Shown here: positions 52,116-60,917 of the stretch, piece by piece
Layout: each line of letters opens with the position of its first letter
Numbering within the stretch: the stretch's first letter is position 1
Source of the DNA: Candidatus Saccharibacteria bacterium UBA6040
GTDB taxonomy: Bacteria; Patescibacteriota; Saccharimonadia; Saccharimonadales; Saccharimonadaceae
Direction of reading: 5' to 3'
Length of the DNA: 64,000 nt
Assembly: GCA_002429245.1 (NCBI GenBank)
Contig: DIZA01000002.1
Span: 124,001-188,000, forward strand
The notes under the pieces: model-generated
Seen by the model: only the letters and a program-made list of their open reading frames with translations
Told to the model about the DNA's origin: nothing
Database searches by the model: none
Translations under genes and position numbers: made by a program

Positions 52116-52859
52116 ATGAGCCCAACCCAAGATCCCCAACAACCACCTGTTGTGCCACCGGCTCCAGTACCAACTCCTCCAGCTTTCAATTCGACAGAAC
52201 CAACCTCAACACCCGTCCAGCCCCGTGTAGATCCTGGCAATACTCTTGGTATTGTTGGGCTAATTCTGAATGTTATTAGCCCACTCCCCGCCCTTATCGT
52301 TTCGATCGTTAGCTACGAGAAGTCAAAAAAAGCTGGCTTTGGCGGTAAACTGGGTCGAATCGGTATTTTGGTGGCTAGTATATATTTAGCGTTGTCTATA
52401 ATCTTCTGTGTTGCTTTCTTTTTCCTTGTCATCATACCAAGCAACGAAAAGGACAATGCCGTGGCATCTGACGCAAAATCAGCTATCGTCAATACCATAA
52501 CTGATGAGAAAAACGCTCAGGCTGTCGCTTCTTACGCTGAGGCGTTCGGCCAAAATTATGGCTATTATCCATCAACCCGAGCTGATTTTTCAAAGCCACC
52601 AAGCGATACCTCGACCTCTAACATTAGCTCTCTGCCCGTGGGGCTAGTTATTTCGGGTACGGATCCAACAGCAGCTAACGGCACAACAACAATAGGCTAC
52701 CAGTACACCACTCGAACATCAAGCCAAGATCCATCGAAGCAAATAGTTAACGGCGGACGCGTTACATATTGGGATTACAATAACTCAAAAGTAAATAATG
52801 ATGTATACATGGTAGGCCTCCCAGCCACTGACACACCAATCTATATTCCAATAAAATAA
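52116..52859 (+). CDS. DUF4190-like membrane protein with extracellular pilin-like tail
   Basis: A Pro/Thr-rich cytoplasmic N-terminus (about 1-40) is followed by two helices with the DUF4190 pattern N-T-L-G-I-V-G-L-I-L-N (about 44-66 and 80-108). A Ser/Thr-rich outer domain holds a Y-A-E-A-F-G-Q-N-Y-G-Y-Y-P element that recalls pilin heads. Function unknown. Its stop overlaps the start of the transglutaminase-like gene (TAATG), so the two act as a pair. Confidence 0.7.
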   Translation: MSPTQDPQQPPVVPPAPVPTPPAFNSTEPTSTPVQPRVDPGNTLGIVGLILNVISPLPALIVSIVSYEKSKKAGFGGKLGRIGILVASIYLALSIIFCVAFFFLVIIPSNEKDNAVASDAKSAIVNTITDEKNAQAVASYAEAFGQNYGYYPSTRADFSKPPSDTSTSNISSLPVGLVISGTDPTAANGTTTIGYQYTTRTSSQDPSKQIVNGGRVTYWDYNNSKVNNDVYMVGLPATDTPIYIPIK

Positions 52860-55060
52860 TGCAAGATCCTAATATACCAATTCAAGAACCAGCCCCAAAC
52901 CCCTATTTTGGTTCTCAACCAACTGATGCAACACCCCCACTCCCGACGGTGGATTCTTCCACGCCCGCACAGCCGCTCCAGACCGCTCTCGAACCTACAC
53001 CTACGCCCAAGCCAAAGAATAAAAAGCGCCGCAGGCTCATCATCCTAGCAGCAGGCACTCTCGCCGTGATTATCACTGGTATTATTGTGATTTCACAGTT
53101 CATAGCAAACCAGTCAGTCAGTGCCCTTGAAGCCCAGTTTGCCAAAAATACTAACTACGATTATACGCAGCCACAGCTCAACGTTGATCCGACCAAGACA
53201 TTTGACTTTAAGGTTAACTACAACGCACTGCAAAAATATACAGATACTACCGTCACCGACGCAGTTGAAGTGTACTATGACAGCGCGTTGACTGAGCCAG
53301 TAACCGATGTTAACTACAATAAGACAACACGCTCGAATCACATAGTGGTTCAGCCTCCTTTCGAAGCTTTGACAGCGAATGACTCCAATGGTGTACCTGT
53401 CAATATTTCCACCGCCGGCCAGTGGGGGCTGCACGATACCTACTATATTGTGCAAAAGCTAGACGCCAACGGAAAAGCACTGAAGCGACCGCTCGTCACT
53501 GTATTCACTGTGAAGAAGACCCTGGAAACCCCTCAGGTATCATACGCTGTCGATGATAGTGGCGTCGCTCAGTTTAAATGGAACAAGATAAGTGGCGCAA
53601 ACGAATATTATATTATTCAATTCAAAACAGACCCACTGACACACGCGGTAACAGATACAGTCGTGGGACAAACTTCTGACACATCTTGGGCCTCAGTAAA
53701 GGACGAAGGGGTCGGCACTTTAGATCAAAATGAGATCTTCAAAAACTACACGAACTCACTCGATGATCTGTATGGTAATCCTGCGTATGCCGGTTTTGTG
53801 TCTGGCGAAGGTGTCGAGCCGGTTGAGTATGGAGTAGTAGCCAGCCATGACAACACAACCTTCTCCGCTTATTTACCTGTTGATGGTGCCACGCTGCAAT
53901 CACAGCTACCAATTAAAAAAGCGGAAAACGCAGCTTTTCAACAAAAAGCCCCTAGTATGTACATTCAGACCTTTGATCAACTCCCGACACAACTACCAGT
54001 CACAATGGCCGATGGCTCAACCATAAATCGAACCGTCGACATCCTGACAGACCAAGCAACCGCAAAAACAGTTAAGGTACCTGGTGGAGCGCAGGTCTCA
54101 GCCATTTATGTACCCTACGTCATACATGGATCATTACTGGTCGGCTGGTATTATGTCGAGCAATTTAACCCTAGCACCTATGCGAGCGAAGTTGCCCGAA
54201 TTGGGACCCGAAACGATACATCACAGGCGAAAACCGGTAGCGTCGCCACTTATAGTTATGCAGGTGTGCCGTCCCGTGATCTTGGCAAAGCAACTATTAG
54301 TAAGACCGCACCGACCGTCCCCTACAAGATAAACGCAACTAATCCACTGACGGCGTATATTGCTGCGAATATGATTGCTGGTAATCAATACATTGATGTA
54401 AGCAAATATATGCAAGCGACTAATCACCCGGATGTGTACCAAGCTGCCTATGAGGCCGAGTATCAAAACCCTTATGCCGTTGGAGCAGAAGGCATTTACT
54501 TTGATACTGGCAGCAATCTTGTAGAGGTAGAGTACAATCTCACAAAAGATCAGATAACGGCTGAGCAGAAGTCTATTGCCAGTGTAGCAAGTCAGGATAT
54601 AGCTAAAATAATTACTGCCGGAATGACCGACCGACAGAAGGCACTGGCCATAAATAACTTCCTTGATGACACGGCTTCTTACAATTACCCCGCCTTTGAT
54701 GCCATGCAGCAAGACCCTTTCAGCGTGCCATCGGATTATAAAAACTCGTGGACGGCGGCCGGTATTCTGATAGATAAATCGGGTGTCTGTGCCAGCTATG
54801 CGGCAGCCTTTAAAGTGCTGGCTGATGCTGCAGGGTTAAATGCGATCGTTGTTGATGGGATTGCAGGTGGTGGGCCACACGCCTGGGACAAAGTACAAAT
54901 GGATGGACAATGGCGCGTAGTTGACCCGACCTGGGATGATGATGGAACGGGTACTAACGGATACTTTGGGCTCACCGATGCTCAAGCTCTGCAAAAAGAC
55001 CACACGCAAGGCACTCGCTTCATGGTCCAATCTGTGATTAGCCAATACGCGGCTAACTAA
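52859..55060 (+). CDS. Membrane-anchored extracellular transglutaminase-like protein
   Basis: The 733-residue protein has a Pro-rich cytoplasmic start, one transmembrane helix (about 58-80), several strand-rich modules, and a C-terminal transglutaminase-like domain. The triad is visible: Cys in S-G-V-C-A-S-Y, His in G-P-H-A-W-D, and Asp in V-D-P-T-W-D. Such domains act as proteases, cross-linkers or surface-modifying enzymes; the substrate is unknown. Translationally coupled to the DUF4190-like gene. Confidence 0.85.
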   Translation: MQDPNIPIQEPAPNPYFGSQPTDATPPLPTVDSSTPAQPLQTALEPTPTPKPKNKKRRRLIILAAGTLAVIITGIIVISQFIANQSVSALEAQFAKNTNYDYTQPQLNVDPTKTFDFKVNYNALQKYTDTTVTDAVEVYYDSALTEPVTDVNYNKTTRSNHIVVQPPFEALTANDSNGVPVNISTAGQWGLHDTYYIVQKLDANGKALKRPLVTVFTVKKTLETPQVSYAVDDSGVAQFKWNKISGANEYYIIQFKTDPLTHAVTDTVVGQTSDTSWASVKDEGVGTLDQNEIFKNYTNSLDDLYGNPAYAGFVSGEGVEPVEYGVVASHDNTTFSAYLPVDGATLQSQLPIKKAENAAFQQKAPSMYIQTFDQLPTQLPVTMADGSTINRTVDILTDQATAKTVKVPGGAQVSAIYVPYVIHGSLLVGWYYVEQFNPSTYASEVARIGTRNDTSQAKTGSVATYSYAGVPSRDLGKATISKTAPTVPYKINATNPLTAYIAANMIAGNQYIDVSKYMQATNHPDVYQAAYEAEYQNPYAVGAEGIYFDTGSNLVEVEYNLTKDQITAEQKSIASVASQDIAKIITAGMTDRQKALAINNFLDDTASYNYPAFDAMQQDPFSVPSDYKNSWTAAGILIDKSGVCASYAAAFKVLADAAGLNAIVVDGIAGGGPHAWDKVQMDGQWRVVDPTWDDDGTGTNGYFGLTDAQALQKDHTQGTRFMVQSVISQYAAN

Positions 55061-55141
55061 ATGCTTAGAACTTTTAGGTAGCAAAATGCCCCACATCGTT
55101 GACGCAGAGCATTAAGCTTGTTACGGTGATGCAGGGCTCGC

Positions 55142-55333
55142 TTAGGACGCGTTCTGCCACTCGGGAAGAGCTCTTATTTCCAGCAATTGCTGAATATCGA
55201 TCTCGTCCTTGGTGACACCGTGTTCTGCACACCACTTTTCGACCACTTGGTCGCGGGTGCGAATCAGACCCTCATGCTCAGGTGAGCTTTGGATAAGTGA
55301 ATCACGAATTGCGTTTGTTGATGCGTCACTCAT
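55142..55333 (-). CDS. GC-rich 63-residue protein of unknown function
   Basis: Not recognised. The small acidic, helical protein reads like a bundle of two helices, with R-D-Q-V-V-E-K-W-C-A-E-H-G-V in the centre. GAGGAAC lies just before the ATG, and TATAAT lies about 40 nt upstream. GC-rich codons and an SD-led start set it apart from its neighbours, like the other inserted single-gene units. Confidence 0.6.
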   Translation of the reverse strand: MSDASTNAIRDSLIQSSPEHEGLIRTRDQVVEKWCAEHGVTKDEIDIQQLLEIRALPEWQNAS

Positions 55334-55444
55334 TGTTCCTCATTTCGTATAGGGAAAAGCGATACATATATTATAACAAATAAGTTTAATAAAGTCAATG
55401 TGCTTATGCTTGGCAACTCTAGTGGACGAGCTTCGAACTTTTAG

Positions 55445-55984
55445 CTATTTGGCAGAAATCCGTCCGCCTGCATAAGAAGCGATTACGCCAATAAGGATTA
55501 CGACAAAAATGACGATTGCTATAGTCAGATAGGCTCGTGATGTAGTGCGTGATATATATGTAGCCTTAGGAATCTCTTGTTTTAGGAAAACTCGAAGATT
55601 ACCTAGATCACTTTTTATGTCACTATGTCCTGAAAGCACACCGCCATCCGCAACTTGTAAAGCGTCTGTCAGTAATGGAGAATTTACTTTTAGACTTCGA
55701 AGACTCAGATCATATCGTACTTTTTGTACTGCGATAGTGAAATCTTTTCCAAACATAAAAAATGCACGATCAATCGATTGAACGTCCGTTGCAAATATTG
55801 TACCGATGTTAAGGTTCTTGTCATCAACCTCGTCTAGCCTAATTGTCTTATCGCTAATGTCCCAGGATAGGATCGCCTTCTTCGAACCAAGAGATACGGA
55901 ATCAGTTAGCTTTGAGAGCTTGCCGGTTCTTACCCAGACATTCACGCTTCCTGAAGCTATAACTGTAATTTCACTATTATTCAT
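55445..55984 (-). CDS. C-terminally anchored membrane protein of unknown function
   Basis: Not recognised. The 179-residue protein has a strand-rich soluble domain (about 1-145) followed by one C-terminal transmembrane helix (about 150-172) and a short basic tail, so it is tail-anchored with the domain probably in the cytoplasm. TATACT lies 6 nt before the ATG, right after a tRNA-3'-like repeat block. Confidence 0.65.
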   Translation of the reverse strand: MNNSEITVIASGSVNVWVRTGKLSKLTDSVSLGSKKAILSWDISDKTIRLDEVDDKNLNIGTIFATDVQSIDRAFFMFGKDFTIAVQKVRYDLSLRSLKVNSPLLTDALQVADGGVLSGHSDIKSDLGNLRVFLKQEIPKATYISRTTSRAYLTIAIVIFVVILIGVIASYAGGRISAK

Positions 55985-55998
55985 GTGCTAAGTATAAC

Positions 55999-56066
55999 AA
56001 AGAGCCTCTACTTCGGAGACCTTATTCATCATACTTATGCTTGGCAGGGGCACGTGGAATCGAACT
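55999..56066 (-). repeat. tRNA 3'-end remnant plus tail and hairpin, copy 2
   Basis: On the minus strand, 56066-56042 reads AGTTCGATTCCACGTGCCCC then TGCCA: a T-loop, T-stem 3' arm, acceptor 3' arm, discriminator G and CCA, with no 5' part of a tRNA. It is followed by AGCATAAG and a GCCTC-type stem, as at 51589-51645. A shorter TGCCAAGCATAAG copy lies near 55403-55415. These look like integration scars or a decayed tRNA. Confidence 0.62.
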
Positions 56067-56082
56067 GTGTGTCATCCAAATT

Positions 56083-56111
56083 AAAAACGACTCATTACGA
56101 GTCGTTTTTTT
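56083..56111 (-). terminator. Terminator of the 29-residue basic protein gene
   Basis: AAAAACGACTC/GAGTCGTTTTT forms an 11-bp stem with a 5-nt loop. On the minus strand it starts 3 nt after the stop codon at 56114 and is followed by T residues. Confidence 0.88.
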
Positions 56112-56113
56112 GA

Positions 56114-56203
56114 TTAGATCTTGCTCTTAAGTTTTAGGCTTTTAGCCTTTTTCTTCAGAAGACGCTTTCGAGCAGCGCCGTGCCAGTTTTTGTGCTTAGC
56201 CAT
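56114..56203 (-). CDS. 29-residue Lys/Arg-rich protein, possibly ribosome-associated
   Basis: The frame is M-A-K-H-K-N-W-H-G-A-A-R-K-R-L-L, then a Lys/Ser/Leu tail ending S-K-I, with 12 Lys/Arg among 29 residues and no acidic residue. It has its own -10 (TATAAA) about 35 nt upstream, an AAGGGA site and a strong terminator right after the stop, so it is a complete transcription unit. Composition and size recall tiny ribosomal proteins (bTHX/bL36-like), but no family match is recognised. Confidence 0.68.
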   Translation of the reverse strand: MAKHKNWHGAARKRLLKKKAKSLKLKSKI

Positions 56204-56342
56204 CGTAAATTAATTCCCTTCATGTCTGTTTTATAGACACAGTTATCAGCTGTTATAGTAACTTATAGCTATTATACCATAGTTTTCTCTTTATCCACCT
56301 CTGAAATTGTGTTGCTATATACGAAGTGCTATAGTCATAAGC

Positions 56343-56579
56343 ATGAATAAAAAATATCTTAAAAAGTTCAACATCAAGGATAAAACAGCAAAGGTAGAAT
56401 TGGCACGTGCTCACGGCATGATTGTACTTCTTGTTATTGCTTTGATGTTTATCTTGGCGCTCTCTAGCTCATTTAATATCGTGCTCGATCCCCTGCTCTC
56501 GTTTATCATCGTCTTCCTTCTCGCGATCGTTGGACTCATTTCGCTCTCAGTCTTGATTGCCGTCCTTAGGAAAAAGTAA
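56343..56579 (+). CDS. Small two-helix membrane protein
   Basis: Not recognised. A basic N-terminus of about 24 residues precedes two hydrophobic helices (about 25-45 and 50-74). The ATG at 56343 is chosen since TATAGT lies 7 nt upstream; an in-frame start at 56307 would precede the promoter. Its stop overlaps the next gene's ATG (TAATG), so both are coupled. Confidence 0.68.
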   Translation: MNKKYLKKFNIKDKTAKVELARAHGMIVLLVIALMFILALSSSFNIVLDPLLSFIIVFLLAIVGLISLSVLIAVLRKK

Positions 56580-56983
56580 TGGTAGTCACAGCGACGAAAA
56601 AGCCACGACAAGAATATATTCCCGGCGTTTGTAATATTGGTCCCGCCGAGCGTCGAAAACGTCGAAATAGTGGTATTGCCGGCGCTGTCACAACTATTTT
56701 GATTCTGGCTGTACTACTCTTTACTGGTGACCCAGTCTGGTGGCGATTTGTTCTTATCATTCCAGCGGCTGGTGCGGCAATCGGATTTCTTCAATATGCA
56801 CTTCACTTTTGTGCTGGCTTTGGCATGAAGGGTATCTATAATGTGATCAATAGTGCGGGCGTTGTCGACAATGTTGGTCTTGAAGAGTCTCGCCTGAAAG
56901 ACAAACGAAAAGCCCAGCAGATTGTTATCTTGTCTGGGCTTATCGGTGTAGCATTTATGCTACTCACACTGCTCATTCCTTAG
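56579..56983 (+). CDS. Three-helix membrane protein
   Basis: Not recognised. The 134-residue protein has a basic N-terminus with two Arg-rich turns (E-R-R-K-R-R), a hydrophobic pair (about 38-77) and a third helix at the C-terminus (about 113-133). A central C-A-G-F-G-M-K-G stretch looks like a loop. Co-transcribed with the two-helix protein. Confidence 0.68.
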   Translation: MVVTATKKPRQEYIPGVCNIGPAERRKRRNSGIAGAVTTILILAVLLFTGDPVWWRFVLIIPAAGAAIGFLQYALHFCAGFGMKGIYNVINSAGVVDNVGLEESRLKDKRKAQQIVILSGLIGVAFMLLTLLIP

Positions 56984-56986
56984 AAA

Positions 56987-58234
56987 TTAACGGCGGTTTT
57001 GTGTGTTCTGCATAGGAACGAAAGTGAAAGCTTTTCCGCTTGCACCACCACGACCAGTACGGCCGATACGGTGAACGTAGTCTTCGTAAGTTGCGGGTTG
57101 GTCGAAGTTGATCACGTGGCTCACGTTAGGAATATCAAGTCCACGGGCAGCAACGTCAGTTGCAACCATGATGTTAACTTTGTTTTCCTTAAATGACTTA
57201 AGCGCACGTTGTCGCTGTGACTGAGACTTGTTACCGTGAATAGCAACAGAACTAAAGCCGTTTTGTTCAAGGTGGTCAGAAAGACGTTGGACGCCAAACT
57301 TAGTTTCACCAAAGACAAGGACCTTATCAAAGTCTTCACCACCAAGCATTTGGACAAGTGTGTCGAGTTTGTGGTCTTTGTCGCGTGCTTCGACGATATC
57401 TTGTTCAACGTGCTCTGCAGTTTCAGATGTACGAACAGAAACTTCAACAGGATCTTTAAGGAACGTGTTAACCAATGATTGAATCGTTGGTGTGATCGTT
57501 GCACTAAAGAAAAGTGTTTGACGGTCACGTGATGTTTGGTCAACAATTTCACGGATGTCATTGATGAATCCCATGTCGAGCATACGGTCAGCTTCGTCAA
57601 GGACAAGGTACTCAACTGTGTCGAGTTTTAGTTCACGGCGCTTCATGAGGTCCTTAAGACGACCTGGAGTACCGATGATGACATGTGGACGACGACGTAG
57701 GTCGCGGATCTGACGTTCGATGTTCATTCCACCAACACACAGTGCTGAGAAAAGACGCATACCACGTGAGAATTCACGGAATTGTTCGTCGATCTGTACT
57801 GCTAGCTCACGAGTTGGAGCCATGATGAGGACAGAGTTAAACATTTGGCCACCACGAATCTTTTCGATGATAGGCAGAACGAAGGCAGCTGTTTTACCAG
57901 TACCTGTGTTTGCAAGACCGATGACATCGCGTCCTTCAAGGATGAATGGAATCGCTTGGTCTTGGATGGCGCTAGGGATTTTGTATCCCTTTTCTACGAT
58001 ATTGTGTTGAAGGTCAGGACTAAATGCAAAGTCCATGAATTCGTGCTTTGATTCATAAATAACTTCGTCAGCTTTTGTGACTGCTTTATTGATGAATTTG
58101 CTTGGGTGGATGTAAGCACCGCGGCGTTGTCCACCACCGCTTGGACGGCGTTGGCCGCCTTGGTTGTTTCCACCGAATGAACGGTGACCTGGTCGTGCAC
58201 CACGAGGTGCGGTTGATCGGTTTTGGTATGGCAT
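56987..58234 (-). CDS. DEAD-box RNA helicase
   Basis: The 415-residue protein has a Gly/Arg-rich N-terminus, a Q motif (A-I-Q-D-Q-A-I-P), Walker A A-N-T-G-T-G-K-T, D-E-A-D, S-A-T and H-R-I-G-R-T-G-R. A short C-terminal tail follows. Likely functions are RNA unwinding in cold or stress conditions and ribosome assembly. The ATG at 58234 is preceded by AAAGGGA. Unlike most first genes here, it has a long leader of about 150 nt. Confidence 0.94.
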   Translation of the reverse strand: MPYQNRSTAPRGARPGHRSFGGNNQGGQRRPSGGGQRRGAYIHPSKFINKAVTKADEVIYESKHEFMDFAFSPDLQHNIVEKGYKIPSAIQDQAIPFILEGRDVIGLANTGTGKTAAFVLPIIEKIRGGQMFNSVLIMAPTRELAVQIDEQFREFSRGMRLFSALCVGGMNIERQIRDLRRRPHVIIGTPGRLKDLMKRRELKLDTVEYLVLDEADRMLDMGFINDIREIVDQTSRDRQTLFFSATITPTIQSLVNTFLKDPVEVSVRTSETAEHVEQDIVEARDKDHKLDTLVQMLGGEDFDKVLVFGETKFGVQRLSDHLEQNGFSSVAIHGNKSQSQRQRALKSFKENKVNIMVATDVAARGLDIPNVSHVINFDQPATYEDYVHRIGRTGRGGASGKAFTFVPMQNTQNRR

Positions 58235-58418
58235 GAAATGTATTCCCTTTCTGGGATAAATAATAATCTGCATAGCAGACGAACAGTGAGAACCTTTTGA
58301 TATCTTCGATAACTCATTAGGTTCAAGTCTTAATCGACTAACCCACAAATGACCTTAGAGGCGGTATCCATTCGGATGCGTATAAGTTCATTATAGCACA
58401 AGCTACTTTATTTGTCTA
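58235..58418 (-). promoter_or_regulatory. Promoter and about 150-nt 5' leader of the DEAD-box helicase
   Basis: TAGACA (58418-58413), a 17-nt spacer and TATAAT (58395-58390, extended TGC) start a transcript with a leader of about 150 nt. This is out of line with the leaderless neighbours and recalls cold-inducible mRNAs with structured leaders. Confidence 0.55.
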
Positions 58419-59389
58419 GTGCGGAGTCGTTTTTTCGGTAATGGTTTCTTGCGGGCATTAGTGATGGTTCGTTTGAACTTTTTCTCGGCTTCGTTGTCGG
58501 CGTAGCGGGCCAGTGGGCCATGGGCGATGATCGGGTTCTTTGATTTCTCGTCCATTTCTTTAATAACATTGACGGCAGCAGTTTCGATTAACCACTCACG
58601 CCCAGGCGCTGTTTCACCAATGGCTGTAATGTGCCACAACTGCTCCCCTACTTTCACTTCTTCGGTAATGTGCAGCTCACTGACCATTAAGAGTGGGCCA
58701 CTTGGCAGGCGGTCGTTGGCTTTTTGGATAAGCGCCTCACCCTTTTCAAGGTCGGTAACAAATAATTCCAGCGCAATCCTTCGGATACCTTTGGGGGTGA
58801 TACGAATACCTTGGATGTATTGATTATTCACCCAGGTGATTTCTCCGTTGAGTTCCCTGATGCGAGTTGAGCGTAATGTGACGCGATCGACGACACCTTG
58901 AATATCGAACGGCACGATCTTAACGTGATCACCGACACCATACCACTGTTCTATCATCATCGAGCCACCTGCAACGATATCACGGAGGATTGGACCAAGC
59001 GAGGTACTGATGAGAATCAAGAGAATAGCACTCGCTCCAATTAAAGCAGTTGGTGGTTCGTTCGGATGATCGAGGAGCCACCAGAAGTAGAGGCTTACGA
59101 GAACGAGGAGCACTCGAATGAGTGCAATGCTGAGGACCAAATAGGTTTCATAGCGTCGGTAACGATTTACCGTGGGAAGGTTTTGACTTTTATCGGCTCG
59201 TGCTCCTATCGTTGCGACTGCCTTTCTGAGGAAGAAGGCAACGATACGACCGAGGATAAGCCCAATAGCCACACAAATAATGAGTGTGATAATGGCGTGA
59301 ATATTGAAATAGGTTTGCGAAATGTATTTGAGGACATCAGTCCCCTGCGCGATTGAATTCTGTATAGTGGTGCTCCCTTTTGGAATCAT
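58403..59389 (-). CDS. MscS-family mechanosensitive channel
   Basis: The protein has about 328 residues, three to four hydrophobic helices and an MscS beta domain near residue 180, with G-V-G-D-H-V-K-I and N-N-Q-Y-I-Q-G-I elements. The C-terminus is Lys/Arg-rich. It likely acts as an emergency valve against osmotic downshift. The start at 59389 is uncertain; TATAAT lies only 3 nt upstream, so the real start may be further in. Confidence 0.87.
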   Translation of the reverse strand: MIPKGSTTIQNSIAQGTDVLKYISQTYFNIHAIITLIICVAIGLILGRIVAFFLRKAVATIGARADKSQNLPTVNRYRRYETYLVLSIALIRVLLVLVSLYFWWLLDHPNEPPTALIGASAILLILISTSLGPILRDIVAGGSMMIEQWYGVGDHVKIVPFDIQGVVDRVTLRSTRIRELNGEITWVNNQYIQGIRITPKGIRRIALELFVTDLEKGEALIQKANDRLPSGPLLMVSELHITEEVKVGEQLWHITAIGETAPGREWLIETAAVNVIKEMDEKSKNPIIAHGPLARYADNEAEKKFKRTITNARKKPLPKKRLRTRQIK

Positions 59390-59440
59390 ACAATTATACC
59401 CTGAGAAAGAGGTATATAATAGAGGAAACAAGGAGGCTCT

Positions 59441-59827
59441 ATGTTACAAGGCAGTAAAGCGTTCAGTGGGTTCAGCGTTAAAGATCTTGATGAGGCCGAG
59501 GAATTCTACGGGCATATCCTCGAACTCGACGTCAAAAATACGGGGATGGGGCTGGAGCTTCATCTCGGTAAAGAACTTGTTATTTTTGTCTATCAAAAAG
59601 ATGATCACCAGCCAGCGACGTTTACGATTCTTAACTTCCCTGTTGATGATATTGACGGCGTCGTTGATGAATTGACTGCCAAAGGCGTTGCATTTCTTCG
59701 CTACGAGAACATGCCGGTTTCACCAGACGAACGGGGTATTTTAAGAGGTAAAGCGGCCGGTTATGGCCCAGATATTGCTTGGTTTACAGACCCTTCGGGC
59801 AATATTATTTCGATTCTGAGTGATTAG
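59441..59827 (+). CDS. VOC-family (glyoxalase/bleomycin-resistance-like) protein
   Basis: The 128-residue protein shows two beta-alpha-beta-beta-beta modules: F-S-V-K-D-L-D-E-A-E-E-F-Y near the start and W-F-T-D-P-S-G-N-I-I-S at the end. Metal ligands typical of VOC enzymes could be E-L-H in the first module and the late Asp/Glu. AAGGAGG stands 6 nt before the ATG; a TATAAT lies about 25 nt upstream. Substrate unknown. Confidence 0.88.
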   Translation: MLQGSKAFSGFSVKDLDEAEEFYGHILELDVKNTGMGLELHLGKELVIFVYQKDDHQPATFTILNFPVDDIDGVVDELTAKGVAFLRYENMPVSPDERGILRGKAAGYGPDIAWFTDPSGNIISILSD

Positions 59828-59828
59828 T

Positions 59829-60917
59829 TTATTTCTCTCGTTTTAAACAGAGATTGATCAAGGCCCTGAATGCTTCCTTGTGTGAGGCATCTATGTCGAG
59901 TGATGCAAGAAGCGCTAGTGTGTACTCAGCAAAGGCGTCAATTTGAATCTCAACCGCCTGTCTTGCACCACTCTCAACGAGGAGCGTTTTTACTCGCTTT
60001 AACTCTTTTTCGGATACATCATGTCGTCCAAAAATGGTGCGGAACTCGGTTTGTTGCGCCTGCGTTGCTAGGATACCGAATTCTTCGATAAGGAGGGTCT
60101 GCTTTCCTTCTTTTATGTCACCGCTAGCACTCTTGCCCGTTTTTGTCTCATCGCCAAAAATACCTAGAATATCATCACGCAGTTGATAGCCGATTCCTAA
60201 TTGTTCGCCTAATTTTTGCAAGATTTCCTGTTGTGCGAGTGTCGCTTCGGCAAGCACTGCTCCCATGAGAAAGGGGCTCACGAACGAATAACTGGCTGTT
60301 TTTTCTTCGGCAATCAAGAGTGGATGCGCTGAATCTCCACCTCGAAATGAGGCTTCCGTATCAAGCAGTTCGCCAGCGATGACGTGAAACATTGCTTTTG
60401 CGATTAATCGTTGTGCTGCAACGATGGCGGCTGGGTTGGTTTCGGTTTCGGTAATTAAGATATATGCTTCCGAGATAAGCAGATCGCCTGCGAGGATAGC
60501 GGCGCTATTTGCGTAATGTCTGCGGTCAGCTTTGTCTTTAATCAGTTCTTCGTAATGAATCAGGTATTCGCCGGTGACATTTTTGATGCCATAGCGGACA
60601 TCATCACGGTCAATGACGTCGTCATGTACGAGCATTGCCATGTGGAGGAGCTCGGCCGCAGCGGCAGCAGGGAGGATCGTTTCAGCGGGTTTTTTACTAA
60701 ACGCCTCGTATGTGAGAAGTGTCATGTACGAGCGGAGGCGTTTTCCGCCTGCGCTGTAGAGTTTGTGTACGTCTTGCCAAAGTGTTTCGTAGTGCGGGCT
60801 TACCCGCCTGGCATTTTCAGTCAGTTGTTTAAAGAGCGGGTTCAAAAAAGCATCAATCATTGTTTTTGATTCAGCTGGAGTAATGACGTTTTTTGGTGGA
60901 GTACCCTCTTGTTCCAT
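59829..60917 (-). CDS. Polyprenyl (geranylgeranyl-type) diphosphate synthase
   Basis: The 362-residue trans-prenyltransferase has the first aspartate-rich motif D-D-V-I-D-R-D near residue 98 and the second L-R-D-D-I-L-G near 250, plus G-G-K-R-L-R near 55. It makes polyprenyl diphosphates for undecaprenol, quinones or lipids; chain length cannot be read. TATAGT (extended TGT) lies 8 nt before the ATG. Confidence 0.92.
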   Translation of the reverse strand: MEQEGTPPKNVITPAESKTMIDAFLNPLFKQLTENARRVSPHYETLWQDVHKLYSAGGKRLRSYMTLLTYEAFSKKPAETILPAAAAAELLHMAMLVHDDVIDRDDVRYGIKNVTGEYLIHYEELIKDKADRRHYANSAAILAGDLLISEAYILITETETNPAAIVAAQRLIAKAMFHVIAGELLDTEASFRGGDSAHPLLIAEEKTASYSFVSPFLMGAVLAEATLAQQEILQKLGEQLGIGYQLRDDILGIFGDETKTGKSASGDIKEGKQTLLIEEFGILATQAQQTEFRTIFGRHDVSEKELKRVKTLLVESGARQAVEIQIDAFAEYTLALLASLDIDASHKEAFRALINLCLKREK

